A DNA stretch of 16,728 nucleotides from Rickettsia typhi (GCA_945878545.1 CAMCTQ010000013.1:1-16728); one strand, 5' to 3'; positions 7,847-14,429 are shown, counted from the stretch's first letter. Program-made: numbers and translations. Notes: generated from the sequence alone by a model not told the origin.

Positions 7847-8638
7847 TTAATCGTTGGGGATTTCTGTTATCAATTCACCTTGTATAGCAACTAAGTTGTC
7901 TATATCTTGTTCAACCAATAAATGACGGATACTTGGGCAAGATAATGTACTGGCATCAACAATTTCATCATGTAGCAATCTGTCTAAAGTCATCAACAAT
8001 GCTGAATCACTTTTTATTATGTCTTCTTCTTCCGAATTGCCTCCTCTAAGTAGGTTTTTCACAAAATTATCATCAAATTCATGAAGTTTAGGATCAGCAA
8101 GAGGTGCTAGTACTTCTTGGACTTGTTGTGATTCTTCCTGCAAAAAACTAAATTTAGGAGTGATGTACGCATCAAAAATAGCAAGCGTCGTTTGCCCTCC
8201 CTTACCATATGGTACCTCTAACATATCTAGTCCATGGCTTGCAAGATCTGCTATAGACGTCAAAACAGCTTTTAGACAGTTATTCTGCTCGGCAATATAG
8301 GTTAACATTACTCTACCGTGAACGTTTAGTGCTAAATAACTATTTCTTAACCCTTCTATATCGCCATTGCTATAAAACTCCATAGACTCCAGGGCTTGAG
8401 TAAATTGGGAAAATCTAGCCGTCTTATCTGGATTGCAAAACCCATTTCCCCATTCTAGTTCGATTGATGGAGTTTCACCAAGTGGATTCATGATACCAGG
8501 GCATCCTGCTTGCGCTCTAGCATGAATAAACGGAACATTATATTTTGTAGCTAACTCCACAGTTTTTGATCCACTGCTACTTGCAGCAACAAAATCTTGT
8601 GCTATAGATTTTTCAAGACCTCTTAAAAAAAATTTCAT
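7847..8638 (-). CDS. hypothetical protein, possibly degenerate ankyrin-like
   Basis: I do not recognise this 263-residue protein with confidence. It has no signal peptide and no membrane segment. Parts resemble degenerate ankyrin repeats: GRVMLTYIAEQNNCLKAVLT, followed by DLASHGLDMLEV and then GKGGQTTLAIFDAYITPKF, and earlier NPLGETPSIELEWGNGF. The C-terminal third is acidic and rich in Leu, Asp and Ser. An ankyrin-type fold would make it a candidate host-directed protein, since such repeats are common in intracellular bacteria, but this is speculative. The start is well supported: AGGAGG lies about 8 bases before the ATG at 8638, one of the best ribosome sites in the window. Codon use looks less AT-rich than that of its neighbours. 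It follows the GNAT gene by 46 bases on the same strand and ends before the 7735-7769 terminator. Confidence 0.7.
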   Translation of the reverse strand: MKFFLRGLEKSIAQDFVAASSSGSKTVELATKYNVPFIHARAQAGCPGIMNPLGETPSIELEWGNGFCNPDKTARFSQFTQALESMEFYSNGDIEGLRNSYLALNVHGRVMLTYIAEQNNCLKAVLTSIADLASHGLDMLEVPYGKGGQTTLAIFDAYITPKFSFLQEESQQVQEVLAPLADPKLHEFDDNFVKNLLRGGNSEEEDIIKSDSALLMTLDRLLHDEIVDASTLSCPSIRHLLVEQDIDNLVAIQGELITEIPND

Positions 8639-8684
8639 TTATTATTCCTCCTAAAATGATTACTTACTTCAAAATCAGCAATGG

Positions 8685-9110
<426 letters not shown>

Positions 9111-9256
9111 AATTTTATATATATTTTTATAAAACACTGCATGAATAAGTTAAAGAACGTAGCGACTTCCTGTGTTATCTAAAGCCAAACGACCTTACCT
9201 AGAGCTTAGGTTAGCTCAACCATTGGTTAAAGTAAACAAGATTTTTACAAAAATAG

Positions 9257-10423
9257 TTACTTACTAGGGGTAGATAACACTTCTTCTGTTACTGCTCTTA
9301 GGTTATTATCCTGAACAACGTAAGCTCCGTTTTGTTTTCTTATGATTTCATATTCACGCTGAGCTATAGAGTCTACAAAATATATTTTCCCGGAAAGTCC
9401 AGAGAACTTTTCTGAGCTTTGTAATCTAGACAAGAATTCTTCCTTATTGTAACCATTAACTATGCTGCTCGCAATTATTTTACCAGCATCGTAGGCAAGA
9501 GTATGCATAAATGAAAAGTGGTTCACGCCTAACGTAGCAGCTCTTTGCTTTAAATTACCATTATCAAGAGCAATTGCGCCTGTATAAATAATATCAAATT
9601 GTTGGTCTTGATCTACATCTATCCTATTGTCTCCTGCAATAATGGCCTTTTTATCTAGATTAAAATTCTTAGCAATTTTATATATTCTTTTTAAATTTTC
9701 TGGATCATCTCCAACTATAACCACTGGACGCTTTAAATTCTCATCATATTCGTTTAAATTATCCGCTGTGTCAGCGACAATATTAATAGCTTTTTCTATA
9801 TCTTCGTCGCTATTATTATAAAATTCCATTCTACTTAGCGCAGCATCTTTATTTGCTATAATATTCTGAATTATTTTACTAACAGTTTGTGAATATCTAC
9901 CAGCTGGTAACAATATTATATAATTTTTATATTCGTTATTTATTAGATAAGTAGTGATTTGCTCCATTTGCCTCATAGGAGCATGACCAAAGACAAAAAT
10001 ATTATTATCTGCTAAGGTTGGGTCATTTGAAAGAGACATAGCTATTACATCTTGCCCCTTAATTTGGGCAGATAAAATTTTAGTATCTTTAGAATATATT
10101 GGTCCAATTATAATCTTGGTTTTTTGTTCCAATATTCTTTTAATCGAATCTTTTAATTTAGTTTCATCAGACGAGTCGTAAGATGTGACTTTAATTTTGG
10201 TTTTAGCACCATCACCTAAACCCATCTTTATTAATCCAGCATATTGTTTTCCAAGCACTTCATTTTCACCAGACAATGGGAGTAATAGAGCAATCTCAGT
10301 CACATTATTAGACATGTTCTTTTTACTACTATTAACATTATGCCCAGATTCACAAGCATTAAGAGCAAATAGACAATAAAAAGAAATAATGAGTTTTGTA
10401 AATTTTTGTTTTATATTGTTCAT
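9257..10423 (-). CDS. LppC/LpoA-like lipoprotein, penicillin-binding protein activator family
   Basis: This 388-residue lipoprotein has a signal peptide with lipobox LNAC, placing the lipidated cysteine at residue 24 (KQKFTKLIISFYCLFALNAC). The mature part has a type I periplasmic binding protein fold: EIALLLPLSGENEVLGKQYA (near 43-62), KIIIGPIYSKDTKILSAQI, VIAMSLSNDPTLADNNIFVF and VVIVGDDPENLKRIYKIAKN. It matches the C-terminal LpoA/LppC domain that, in gammaproteobacteria, activates PBP1A from the outer membrane. The alphaproteobacterial forms lack the TPR half, and their role in peptidoglycan synthesis is inferred. The gene is divergent from rsmI with 37 bases between the starts, the same pairing seen for yraM/yraL in E. 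coli, which supports the call. Peptidoglycan is reduced in many Rickettsiales, so a retained activator is notable. Confidence 0.85.
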   Translation of the reverse strand: MNNIKQKFTKLIISFYCLFALNACESGHNVNSSKKNMSNNVTEIALLLPLSGENEVLGKQYAGLIKMGLGDGAKTKIKVTSYDSSDETKLKDSIKRILEQKTKIIIGPIYSKDTKILSAQIKGQDVIAMSLSNDPTLADNNIFVFGHAPMRQMEQITTYLINNEYKNYIILLPAGRYSQTVSKIIQNIIANKDAALSRMEFYNNSDEDIEKAINIVADTADNLNEYDENLKRPVVIVGDDPENLKRIYKIAKNFNLDKKAIIAGDNRIDVDQDQQFDIIYTGAIALDNGNLKQRAATLGVNHFSFMHTLAYDAGKIIASSIVNGYNKEEFLSRLQSSEKFSGLSGKIYFVDSIAQREYEIIRKQNGAYVVQDNNLRAVTEEVLSTPSK

Positions 10424-10460
10424 GTTACATCTCTAAATTTAAGACAATGATTTATTTAAT

Positions 10461-11303
10461 ATGAATTTTAAACCCGGGCTTTACATAGTGTCAACTCCAA
10501 TTGGCAACTTAAATGACATTACCATTCGTGCAATCGAGACTTTAAAGAATTCTGATATTATTTTTTGTGAAGATACCAGAGTATCGGGAAAATTACTAGC
10601 GAAACATCATATCATTACTCCTCTTTCTGTATATAATGATAAAAGTGATGAGGCAACACGTAAATACGTAATAAAAAACATAGAGTCTGGAAAAGTTGTT
10701 TCTTTAATCTCTGATGCCGGAACTCCATTAATTTCAGATCCTGGGTATAAATTAGTTAGAGAATTAAAAGAAAAAGGCTATTTTATTGATATAATACCAG
10801 GAGTTTCAGCTCCCATTGCGGCATTAACTATTTCAGGATTACCATCTGATCGATTTATATTCGCCGGATTTCTACCTAAGACAAATATAGGAAGAGAGCA
10901 AGTTTTTGCAGAATTCATAGACTTTGATGCCACGCTTATCTTTTTTGACAGTCCTGTAAGAATTGTATCTTCATTAGAAGCGGCACTAAAAATCTTAGGA
11001 AATCGCCAAGCTAACGTTTCTAGAGAGTTAACCAAATTATTTCAAGATTCTAAAACAGGTAATTTATCAAGTTTAATAGAATATTATAAGAAGAATTTAC
11101 CAAGAGGAGAAATAGTATTGTTAATTTCTGGTAAGAAATTAATTGATATATCTCCAGAAAAAATAGCCACAGAAATTAAAGATTTACTTATTTCAGGTGA
11201 GCGTGCAAAGGATATCACCGAAAAACTGTCTCAAAAATACCATAAATACTGTAGTAAAAGTGAAATTTATAAAATTTGTAATTCTTTAAAGATAAAAAAA
11301 TAA
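10461..11303 (+). CDS. rsmI: RsmI, 16S rRNA C1402 2'-O-methyltransferase
   Basis: This 280-residue protein is a tetrapyrrole-methylase-fold enzyme with all the RsmI marks: YIVSTPIGNLNDITIRAIE (8-26), FCEDTR (35-40), VVSLISDAGTPLISDPGY (79-96), IIPGVSAPIAALTISGLPSD (111-130) and FAGFLP (134-139). It uses S-adenosylmethionine to 2'-O-methylate C1402 in the decoding centre of 16S rRNA. Length matches the family (about 280-290). Its start lies 37 bases from the divergent lppC start, so the two share a very short promoter region. No strong Shine-Dalgarno sequence is visible. It ends 73 bases before the first of three small secreted-protein genes on the same strand. Confidence 0.95.
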   Translation: MNFKPGLYIVSTPIGNLNDITIRAIETLKNSDIIFCEDTRVSGKLLAKHHIITPLSVYNDKSDEATRKYVIKNIESGKVVSLISDAGTPLISDPGYKLVRELKEKGYFIDIIPGVSAPIAALTISGLPSDRFIFAGFLPKTNIGREQVFAEFIDFDATLIFFDSPVRIVSSLEAALKILGNRQANVSRELTKLFQDSKTGNLSSLIEYYKKNLPRGEIVLLISGKKLIDISPEKIATEIKDLLISGERAKDITEKLSQKYHKYCSKSEIYKICNSLKIKK

Positions 11304-11376
11304 AAAATCTAGTTTATTTCTTTGAGAAAAATGTTAGAGTGTGTGCACCAAGTTAATTTATTTAAGGAGTTTAAAA

Positions 11377-11574
11377 ATGTTAAGATTATTTGTTATTTTA
11401 GTTAGTGTATTCGCTTTTTCAAAAGTTGCTTTTGCAGCTGACGCTGACATGAATAAAAAACCTGCTACTGAAGTTACTAAAGATGCTGCTGATAAAGACA
11501 GCATGAAAGACAAAATGGACGACAAAATGGCTGAAAAAATGGACGACAAAGCTGAAGGAAACAAAGCTAAATAA
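11377..11574 (+). CDS. small secreted protein, tandem paralogue 1 (Met/Asp/Lys tail)
   Basis: This 65-residue protein has a clear Sec signal peptide (MLRLFVILVSVFAFSKVAFA, cut after residue 20). The mature peptide is very polar, with no cysteine or histidine. Its C-terminal half places methionines at residues 43, 47, 51 and 55 (MKDKMDDKMAEKMDDK), a strict i,i+4 spacing that would line one face of a helix. The start is fixed by AAGGAG (11364-11369), 7 bases before the ATG; an upstream in-frame start would spoil the signal peptide. It is the first of three consecutive genes sharing signal peptide and ribosome site but not the tail. The function is unknown; a periplasmic metal- or membrane-interacting peptide is possible. 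It is more diverged from the other two than they are from each other. Confidence 0.75.
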   Translation: MLRLFVILVSVFAFSKVAFAADADMNKKPATEVTKDAADKDSMKDKMDDKMAEKMDDKAEGNKAK

Positions 11575-11636
11575 TAATTGTTTAATTAGTAACCAATTAA
11601 TATAAAGTCTATTTTTTTAAGTTGAAGGAGTTTAGT

Positions 11637-11879
11637 ATGTTAAAGAAACTAGTAGTCTTGCTTAGTATTCTTGCTTTTGCAAAAGTTGCTTTTGCTGCTG
11701 GTGCTGATAGCACGAGCAAAAAACCAGAGCATGAAGTTGTGAAGGGAAAAGAGCATGAGCATCACGAGAAGAACGGAAAGCATAAAAAGCATAAGAATAA
11801 GCATGAGAAGCATGAAAAACATGAAGAGAAAAAACATGAGAAACATGAAGAACATGAACATAGTAAAGAAGCTAAATAA
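11637..11879 (+). CDS. small secreted protein, tandem paralogue 2 (His/Glu/Lys-rich)
   Basis: This 80-residue protein begins with the signal peptide MLKKLVVLLSILAFAKVAFA (cut after residue 20), almost identical to that of paralogue 3. The mature part holds 13 histidines in 60 residues, mostly as KHEKHE-like steps at about 50-75, together with many Glu and Lys and no hydrophobic core. Such sequences are expected to be disordered and to bind Ni, Zn or Cu ions, but binding is inferred. The start is set by GAAGGAG (11624-11630), 6 bases before the ATG. The internal repeats suggest expansion by slippage. It lies 62 bases after paralogue 1 and 64 before paralogue 3. I recognise no named family. Confidence 0.75.
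   Translation: MLKKLVVLLSILAFAKVAFAAGADSTSKKPEHEVVKGKEHEHHEKNGKHKKHKNKHEKHEKHEEKKHEKHEEHEHSKEAK
11775..11868 (+). repeat. AAGCATGA-type short tandem repeats encoding (K)HE steps
   Basis: The coding stretch is built of imperfect 9-12-base units such as GAGAAGCATGAAAAACATGA, giving the KHEKHEKHEE pattern. The units differ at synonymous and non-synonymous positions, so the array is old or degrading. It is a likely site of length variation between strains. Confidence 0.6.
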
Positions 11880-11910
11880 ATTGATGTTATTTAGCAATTA
11901 AGTAGCATCA

Positions 11911-11930
11911 ATAAATAAAGATTTATTTAT
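11911..11930 (+). promoter_or_regulatory. perfect hairpin directly before the ribosome site of paralogue 3
   Basis: ATAAATAAA (11911-11919) pairs perfectly with TTTATTTAT (11922-11930) across a 2-base gap. The AAGGAG ribosome site starts at the very next base (11931). In the mRNA this would place a 9-base A-U stem against the Shine-Dalgarno sequence. It may stabilise the 5' end or affect ribosome access. All pairs are A-U, so chance formation in this AT-rich gap cannot be excluded. Confidence 0.4.
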
Positions 11931-11943
11931 AAGGAGTTCTAAT

Positions 11944-12153
11944 ATGTTGAAAAAACTAATAGTGTTGCTTAGCGTTCTTGCTTTCGCAAAACTTGCCTTT
12001 GCATCGTCCGCGGCTATTTCTGTGCCGGTTGAAAAGCATGGAAAAAGCCATGACGATCATGGGAAAAACAACGAAGATCACGGAAAAAGTCATGACGATC
12101 ATGGAAAAAGCCATGATAACCATGGAAAAGCTGGGAAACCGGCTGCTCAATAA
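11944..12153 (+). CDS. small secreted protein, tandem paralogue 3 (HGKSHDD heptad repeats)
   Basis: This 69-residue protein has the signal peptide MLKKLIVLLSVLAFAKLAFA (cut after residue 20), a near copy of that of paralogue 2. The mature part has a short Ala/Ser/Val lead and then a seven-residue repeat starting HGK at residues 32, 39, 46, 53 and 60 (consensus HGKSHDD), ending in GKPAAQ. It has eight histidines and many Asp residues, fitting a disordered metal-binding or calcium-like acidic repeat; the ligand is unknown. The start is fixed by AAGGAG (11931-11936), 7 bases before the ATG. It is the last of the three paralogues, with rpmI following on the same strand. I recognise no named family. 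Confidence 0.75.
   Translation: MLKKLIVLLSVLAFAKLAFASSAAISVPVEKHGKSHDDHGKNNEDHGKSHDDHGKSHDNHGKAGKPAAQ
12037..12141 (+). repeat. 21-base coding minisatellite, about five units
   Basis: Units begin with CATGG or CACGG at 12037, 12058, 12079, 12100 and 12121. Units 1, 3 and 4 are nearly identical; unit 2 is diverged (AACAACGAAGAT) and unit 5 is degenerate. Because 21 is a multiple of three, gain or loss of a unit keeps the reading frame and changes the number of HGKSHDD repeats. Confidence 0.85.
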
Positions 12154-12167
12154 GTAGTATCTTTTTA

Positions 12168-12218
12168 TTCAGGCCTTTAGTTAATAAAAACTTTTATTTA
12201 TAAATTTAGAGGCTTGAA
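12168..12218 (+). terminator. long hairpin after paralogue 3
   Basis: TTCAGGCCT (12168-12176) pairs with AGGCTTGAA (12210-12218) with one G-U pair. An inner stem, AATAAAA (12183-12189) with TTTTATT (12192-12198), closes the middle. It lies between the last secreted-protein gene and the rpmI promoter, where a stop is expected. No T-tract follows the outer stem, so efficient intrinsic termination is uncertain. Confidence 0.4.
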
Positions 12219-12241
12219 AAATAATTATAATTGTATATACT
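12214..12241 (+). promoter_or_regulatory. candidate rpmI-rplT promoter
   Basis: TTGAAA (12214-12219) and TATACT (12236-12241) are spaced by 16 bases. Transcription would begin near 12248, leaving a leader of about 70 bases before rpmI. The -35 box overlaps the 3' arm of the preceding hairpin. Confidence 0.5.
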
Positions 12242-12319
12242 GACTCGCAGCAACGTGGCCCTGGTATGCCTAATTTGCTGTTTGTTTATTTTTTAAATGC
12301 CAAATTAAGAGACATGAAT

Positions 12320-12526
12320 ATGCCTAAAATGAAAACCCATTCGGGTGCAAAAAAACGCTTTAAGCTTACTGCAACAGGTAAAGTAAAAGCTGGTCAAGCT
12401 GGTAAGCAGCACTTTATGAGACGTCGTACAAAAGCTCAACTTCGTAACCAAAGAGGGACGGCAGTTCTTTGCGATCAAGATGCAAAAAGATTGGTAAAGA
12501 TATTCCTTCCAAATGGAACTAATTAA
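12320..12526 (+). CDS. rpmI: 50S ribosomal protein bL35
   Basis: This 68-residue basic protein has the classic bL35 sequence [20 protein letters not shown], then [20 protein letters not shown] and a C-terminal tail ending in FLPNGTN. It is a structural protein of the large ribosomal subunit. The start at 12320 is chosen because AAGAGA (12307-12312) lies 7 bases before it and bL35 begins MPKMK; ATGs at 12314 and 12266 are in frame but would add non-conserved residues. rplT follows 18 bases later. infC, the usual upstream neighbour, is absent; the three secreted-protein genes stand in its place. Confidence 0.96.
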   Translation: MPKMKTHSGAKKRFKLTATGKVKAGQAGKQHFMRRRTKAQLRNQRGTAVLCDQDAKRLVKIFLPNGTN

Positions 12527-12544
12527 AAAACGAGAGTTAAAATT

Positions 12545-12919
12545 ATGACACGTGCAAAAGCAGGAAAAGTATCCAAAAATCGTCACAAAAAAATAATCAA
12601 ACTTGCCAAAGGTTATAGAGGCAGAGCAAAAAATTGTTTTAGAATAGCTATTGAAAAAGTAGAGAAAGCACTGCAGTATGCTTATAGAGATCGTAGAAAT
12701 CGCAAGCGTGACTTTAGAGGTCTATGGATTCAAAGGATCAATGCAGCGGTTAGAGAACATGGTATGATTTATTCTACCTTTATTAACGGACTCTTGAAAG
12801 CTGGTATTGCTATTGATCGCAAGATGCTAGCAGAGCTTGCTGTAAATAACGCCGATAGTTTTGCTCATATCGTAGAGCAAGCTAAAAAAGGGTTATCTGT
12901 AAAAAAACAAATAGACTGA
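12545..12919 (+). CDS. rplT: 50S ribosomal protein bL20
   Basis: This 124-residue protein matches bL20: the basic N-terminal helix with [20 protein letters not shown], then [20 protein letters not shown] and [20 protein letters not shown], and the C-terminal [20 protein letters not shown]. It binds 23S rRNA early in large-subunit assembly. In enterobacteria bL20 represses its own operon through a leader upstream of rpmI. A leader of about 70 bases exists here, but I could not find the pseudoknot by eye. GAGAG before the ATG is a modest ribosome site. It is cotranscribed with rpmI. Confidence 0.97.
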   Translation: MTRAKAGKVSKNRHKKIIKLAKGYRGRAKNCFRIAIEKVEKALQYAYRDRRNRKRDFRGLWIQRINAAVREHGMIYSTFINGLLKAGIAIDRKMLAELAVNNADSFAHIVEQAKKGLSVKKQID

Positions 12920-13512
12920 AAGGAATAGACATTTACTGAGATTGATGGATTAATCCGATGTTGTATCTTGTTAAGTCGAGTCAATATTCTTTGTATAAAT
13001 TCTATTTTTTGCATTCCAGTAAATGATCTGTTCCCTACCCTGGTTGAAAATGGCTAATTGAGTAAACCAGATTGCCATCCTGAGCTTTGCGCGGAAAAGG
13101 CGTGAGGATCCAGTCTTTCCTATGATTTGCCAAGCAAGCCTAGATCCCTTACGTCGGCCTACGAAACCTCCTCAAGGATGGGCGTTTTTCGCTTTTTGAA
13201 CCGGGATGTGACATATACCAGTAAATCATATTTAAATTGCCATAAAATATTTCTGATTGATTAGAAATAAGAAGGTAGTTTTTTAGTTGCTATAATCCAT
13301 TTTTTGTATTCCTTAGGGCTAGAATACTATTTTCTGAATTGATTTATCGTCACCCCCCTCTTATTTTTTGATGATTTTTTTGATTTGACGATTTATCGAT
13401 CCAATGGCATATATAACATTGGTAATGTAAATCACTTTTTGCAATGGAACTAAAAAAATCAAGTCCGTACTAAACTTTGTACAAATTCAAGTTTATAGAC
13501 CAGCTGTATTAC
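12920..13512. other. 593-base intergenic region without a supported gene
   Basis: No convincing ORF or tRNA is seen between rplT and the convergent rhodanese gene. The left part is AT-rich and holds the short palindrome GGATTAATCC (12943-12952). The middle contains a composite palindromic element of higher GC (13016-13229). An approximately 22-base sequence around ATTTTTTGYATTCC occurs twice in direct orientation (12994-13017 and 13291-13312). The right part is AT-rich, with two copies of GATTTATCG (13341 and 13390), and shows nothing else I can interpret. Confidence 0.7.
13016..13229. repeat. composite palindromic element (RPE-like) flanked by direct repeats
   Basis: A core of about 110 bases is bounded by GCCATCC (13074-13080) and GGATGGGC (13176-13183) in inverted orientation. 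The arms contain partly matching inverted pairs (GCGTGAGGATCCAG against CTAGATCCCTTACG) around the centre near 13125-13131. Further out, ACCCTGGTTGAAAA faces TTTTTGAACCGGGAT. The whole is bracketed by CCAGTAAATGAT (13016-13027) and CCAGTAAATCAT (13218-13229) in direct orientation. GC content is clearly above the surroundings. The structure resembles the dispersed palindromic elements of Rickettsiales, which often sit between genes; copy number elsewhere in the genome cannot be seen here. A structured RNA is the alternative. Confidence 0.6.
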
Positions 13513-13842
13513 TTATTTTGATTTGACAAAGAATCCAGAAGAAGACCAGGCATGAATTCCTCCTTCTAAGTTCCACATATTTTGTTCAAAACCATCTTTC
13601 TCCAAGGCTTGGCAACCCATCATTGACCTAATCCCTGCCTTACATTGCAAGACTACTTTCTTTTTGCTTAAATCAGGAACTTCGTGTATTTTTATAAGAA
13701 GTTGGGACAGTGGTATATTAATAGCTTTTTCAATATAAGATTCCTTATACTCAATTGGCTCTCTTACATCAATGAGTACAACCTCATTTTTATCTAACCA
13801 AGATTTTAACGTTTTTGGGTCTATTGTTTTTATTTCTGCCAT
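13513..13842 (-). CDS. single-domain rhodanese-like sulfurtransferase
   Basis: This 109-residue protein is one complete rhodanese domain. It has VVLIDVREPIEYKESYIEKA (21-40), INIPLSQL (41-48), the active-site loop CKAGIRS starting at C67, and NLEGGIHAWSSSGF near the end. GlpE/PspE-type enzymes move sulfane sulfur from donors to acceptors in the cytoplasm; no signal peptide is present. The six-residue loop with one Arg fits a sulfurtransferase rather than a Cdc25-like phosphatase. The substrate is unknown. It follows gapR on the same strand, with a palindromic patch in the 154-base gap between them. It is unrelated in domain layout to the two-part TrhO at 6260-7081. Confidence 0.9.
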   Translation of the reverse strand: MAEIKTIDPKTLKSWLDKNEVVLIDVREPIEYKESYIEKAINIPLSQLLIKIHEVPDLSKKKVVLQCKAGIRSMMGCQALEKDGFEQNMWNLEGGIHAWSSSGFFVKSK

Positions 13843-13872
13843 ATTATCTCTAACTTCATATAATCGTTTCAG

Positions 13873-13951
13873 ATGAGTTTGCTACTAGGCGCGAGGAGGC
13901 GATACCGATAAAATATAGGCGAGCGACAAGTAACGACGTATGCAAGCTCAT
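13873..13951. repeat. palindromic patch between gapR and the rhodanese gene
   Basis: ATGAGTTTGC (13873-13882) faces GCAAGCTCAT (13942-13951), 10 pairs with one G-T. Between them lies GC-rich sequence with GGCGCGAGGAGGCGATACC and GGCGAGCGACAAGTAACGAC. It stands out sharply in composition from the AT-rich flanks and contains no ORF. It differs in sequence from the element at 13016-13229. I take it as a second dispersed palindromic element; a small structured RNA or transcript-end structure is possible. Confidence 0.5.
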
Positions 13952-13996
13952 GTCAAATGATTATACTCTTTATCTTTTGAATAAACACAATTAATA

Positions 13997-14233
13997 TTAA
14001 ACTTCTAAAGCCTGTCTGTAAAGTTCTAGTATAGCATCCTGCTCAGCTAACTTATTTTTATCAAGCTTTCTTAGCTTAACTATTTGCTTCATTGTTTTTA
14101 CATCAAATCCATTAGCTTTTGCTTCATCGAAAACTTGTTTTATATCATCTAGTAATGCAGTTTTCTCAGCTTCTAATCTTTCAACTCTATCTATATATTG
14201 CTTCAATTGGTCTTTTGCTACTACCTCAGACAT
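13997..14233 (-). CDS. gapR: GapR-family (DUF2312) DNA-binding protein
   Basis: This 78-residue protein matches GapR along its whole length: KDQLKQYIDRVERLEAEKTA (8-27), LLDDIKQVFDEAKANGFDVK (28-47), and MKQIVKLRKLDKNKLAEQDA (48-67). It is all helical, with an N-terminal coiled coil. In Caulobacter, GapR binds overtwisted DNA ahead of polymerases and helps topoisomerases; it is widespread in alphaproteobacteria. The start has AAGGA about 7 bases upstream. It is divergent from the 14444 gene across about 210 bases and upstream of the rhodanese gene on the same strand. Confidence 0.93.
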   Translation of the reverse strand: MSEVVAKDQLKQYIDRVERLEAEKTALLDDIKQVFDEAKANGFDVKTMKQIVKLRKLDKNKLAEQDAILELYRQALEV

Positions 14234-14325
14234 AAAATCCTTTTTGTTATATTTATAATCTCTGCTTTTATAAACACATTCAGACTAAAACACTAGAGTA
14301 AAGATGATTTTTTCCTAAAAAAACC

Positions 14326-14355
14326 TTGACCCAAATAAAAATTTTAGCTTATATA
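14326..14355 (+). promoter_or_regulatory. promoter for the 14376/14444 genes
   Basis: TTGACC (14326-14331) is followed by TATATA (14350-14355) with an 18-base spacer; a shifted TTATAT would give 17. Transcription would start near 14362, just before AAGG (14364-14367) and the small ORF at 14376. The leader before the small ORF would thus be very short. Confidence 0.5.
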
Positions 14356-14375
14356 GTTAAACTTAAGGTTTATCT

Positions 14376-14429
14376 ATGCAACCAGAAAGAACCGAAGCTT
14401 GCATTAGGAAAGATGAAATTCAACGATAG
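14376..14429 (+). CDS. possible 17-residue leader peptide
   Basis: A small ORF encodes MQPERTEACIRKDEIQR and stops at TAG (14427-14429). AAGG lies 8 bases before its ATG, and a TTGACC/TATATA promoter sits just upstream. Its stop is 14 bases before the ATG of the next gene, whose own ribosome site (AGGAAAG) overlaps the end of the small ORF. This layout suits translational coupling or leader-peptide control. The peptide is charged and has no run of a single amino acid typical of attenuation. A short ORF can arise by chance, so confidence is low. Confidence 0.35.
   Translation: MQPERTEACIRKDEIQR

Noticed and set aside
11649..11897. Long antisense reading frame rich in Met, Leu and Phe opposite paralogue 2.
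   Set aside because: It is the mirror of the CAT-rich (His) coding repeats and has no ribosome site or family features.
12037..12141. CRISPR-like regularly spaced repeats.
   Set aside because: The units are contiguous 21-base coding repeats without spacers, in frame in a signal-peptide protein.
12266..12319. Upstream in-frame start extending bL35 by 18 residues ([18 protein letters not shown]).
   Set aside because: bL35 universally begins MPKMK, and AAGAGA is correctly spaced for the ATG at 12320.
13016..13229. tRNA, SRP RNA or 6S RNA gene in the GC-richer intergenic block.
   Set aside because: No cloverleaf, anticodon arm, TTC loop or SRP loop motif could be drawn; nested palindromes explain the pattern better.
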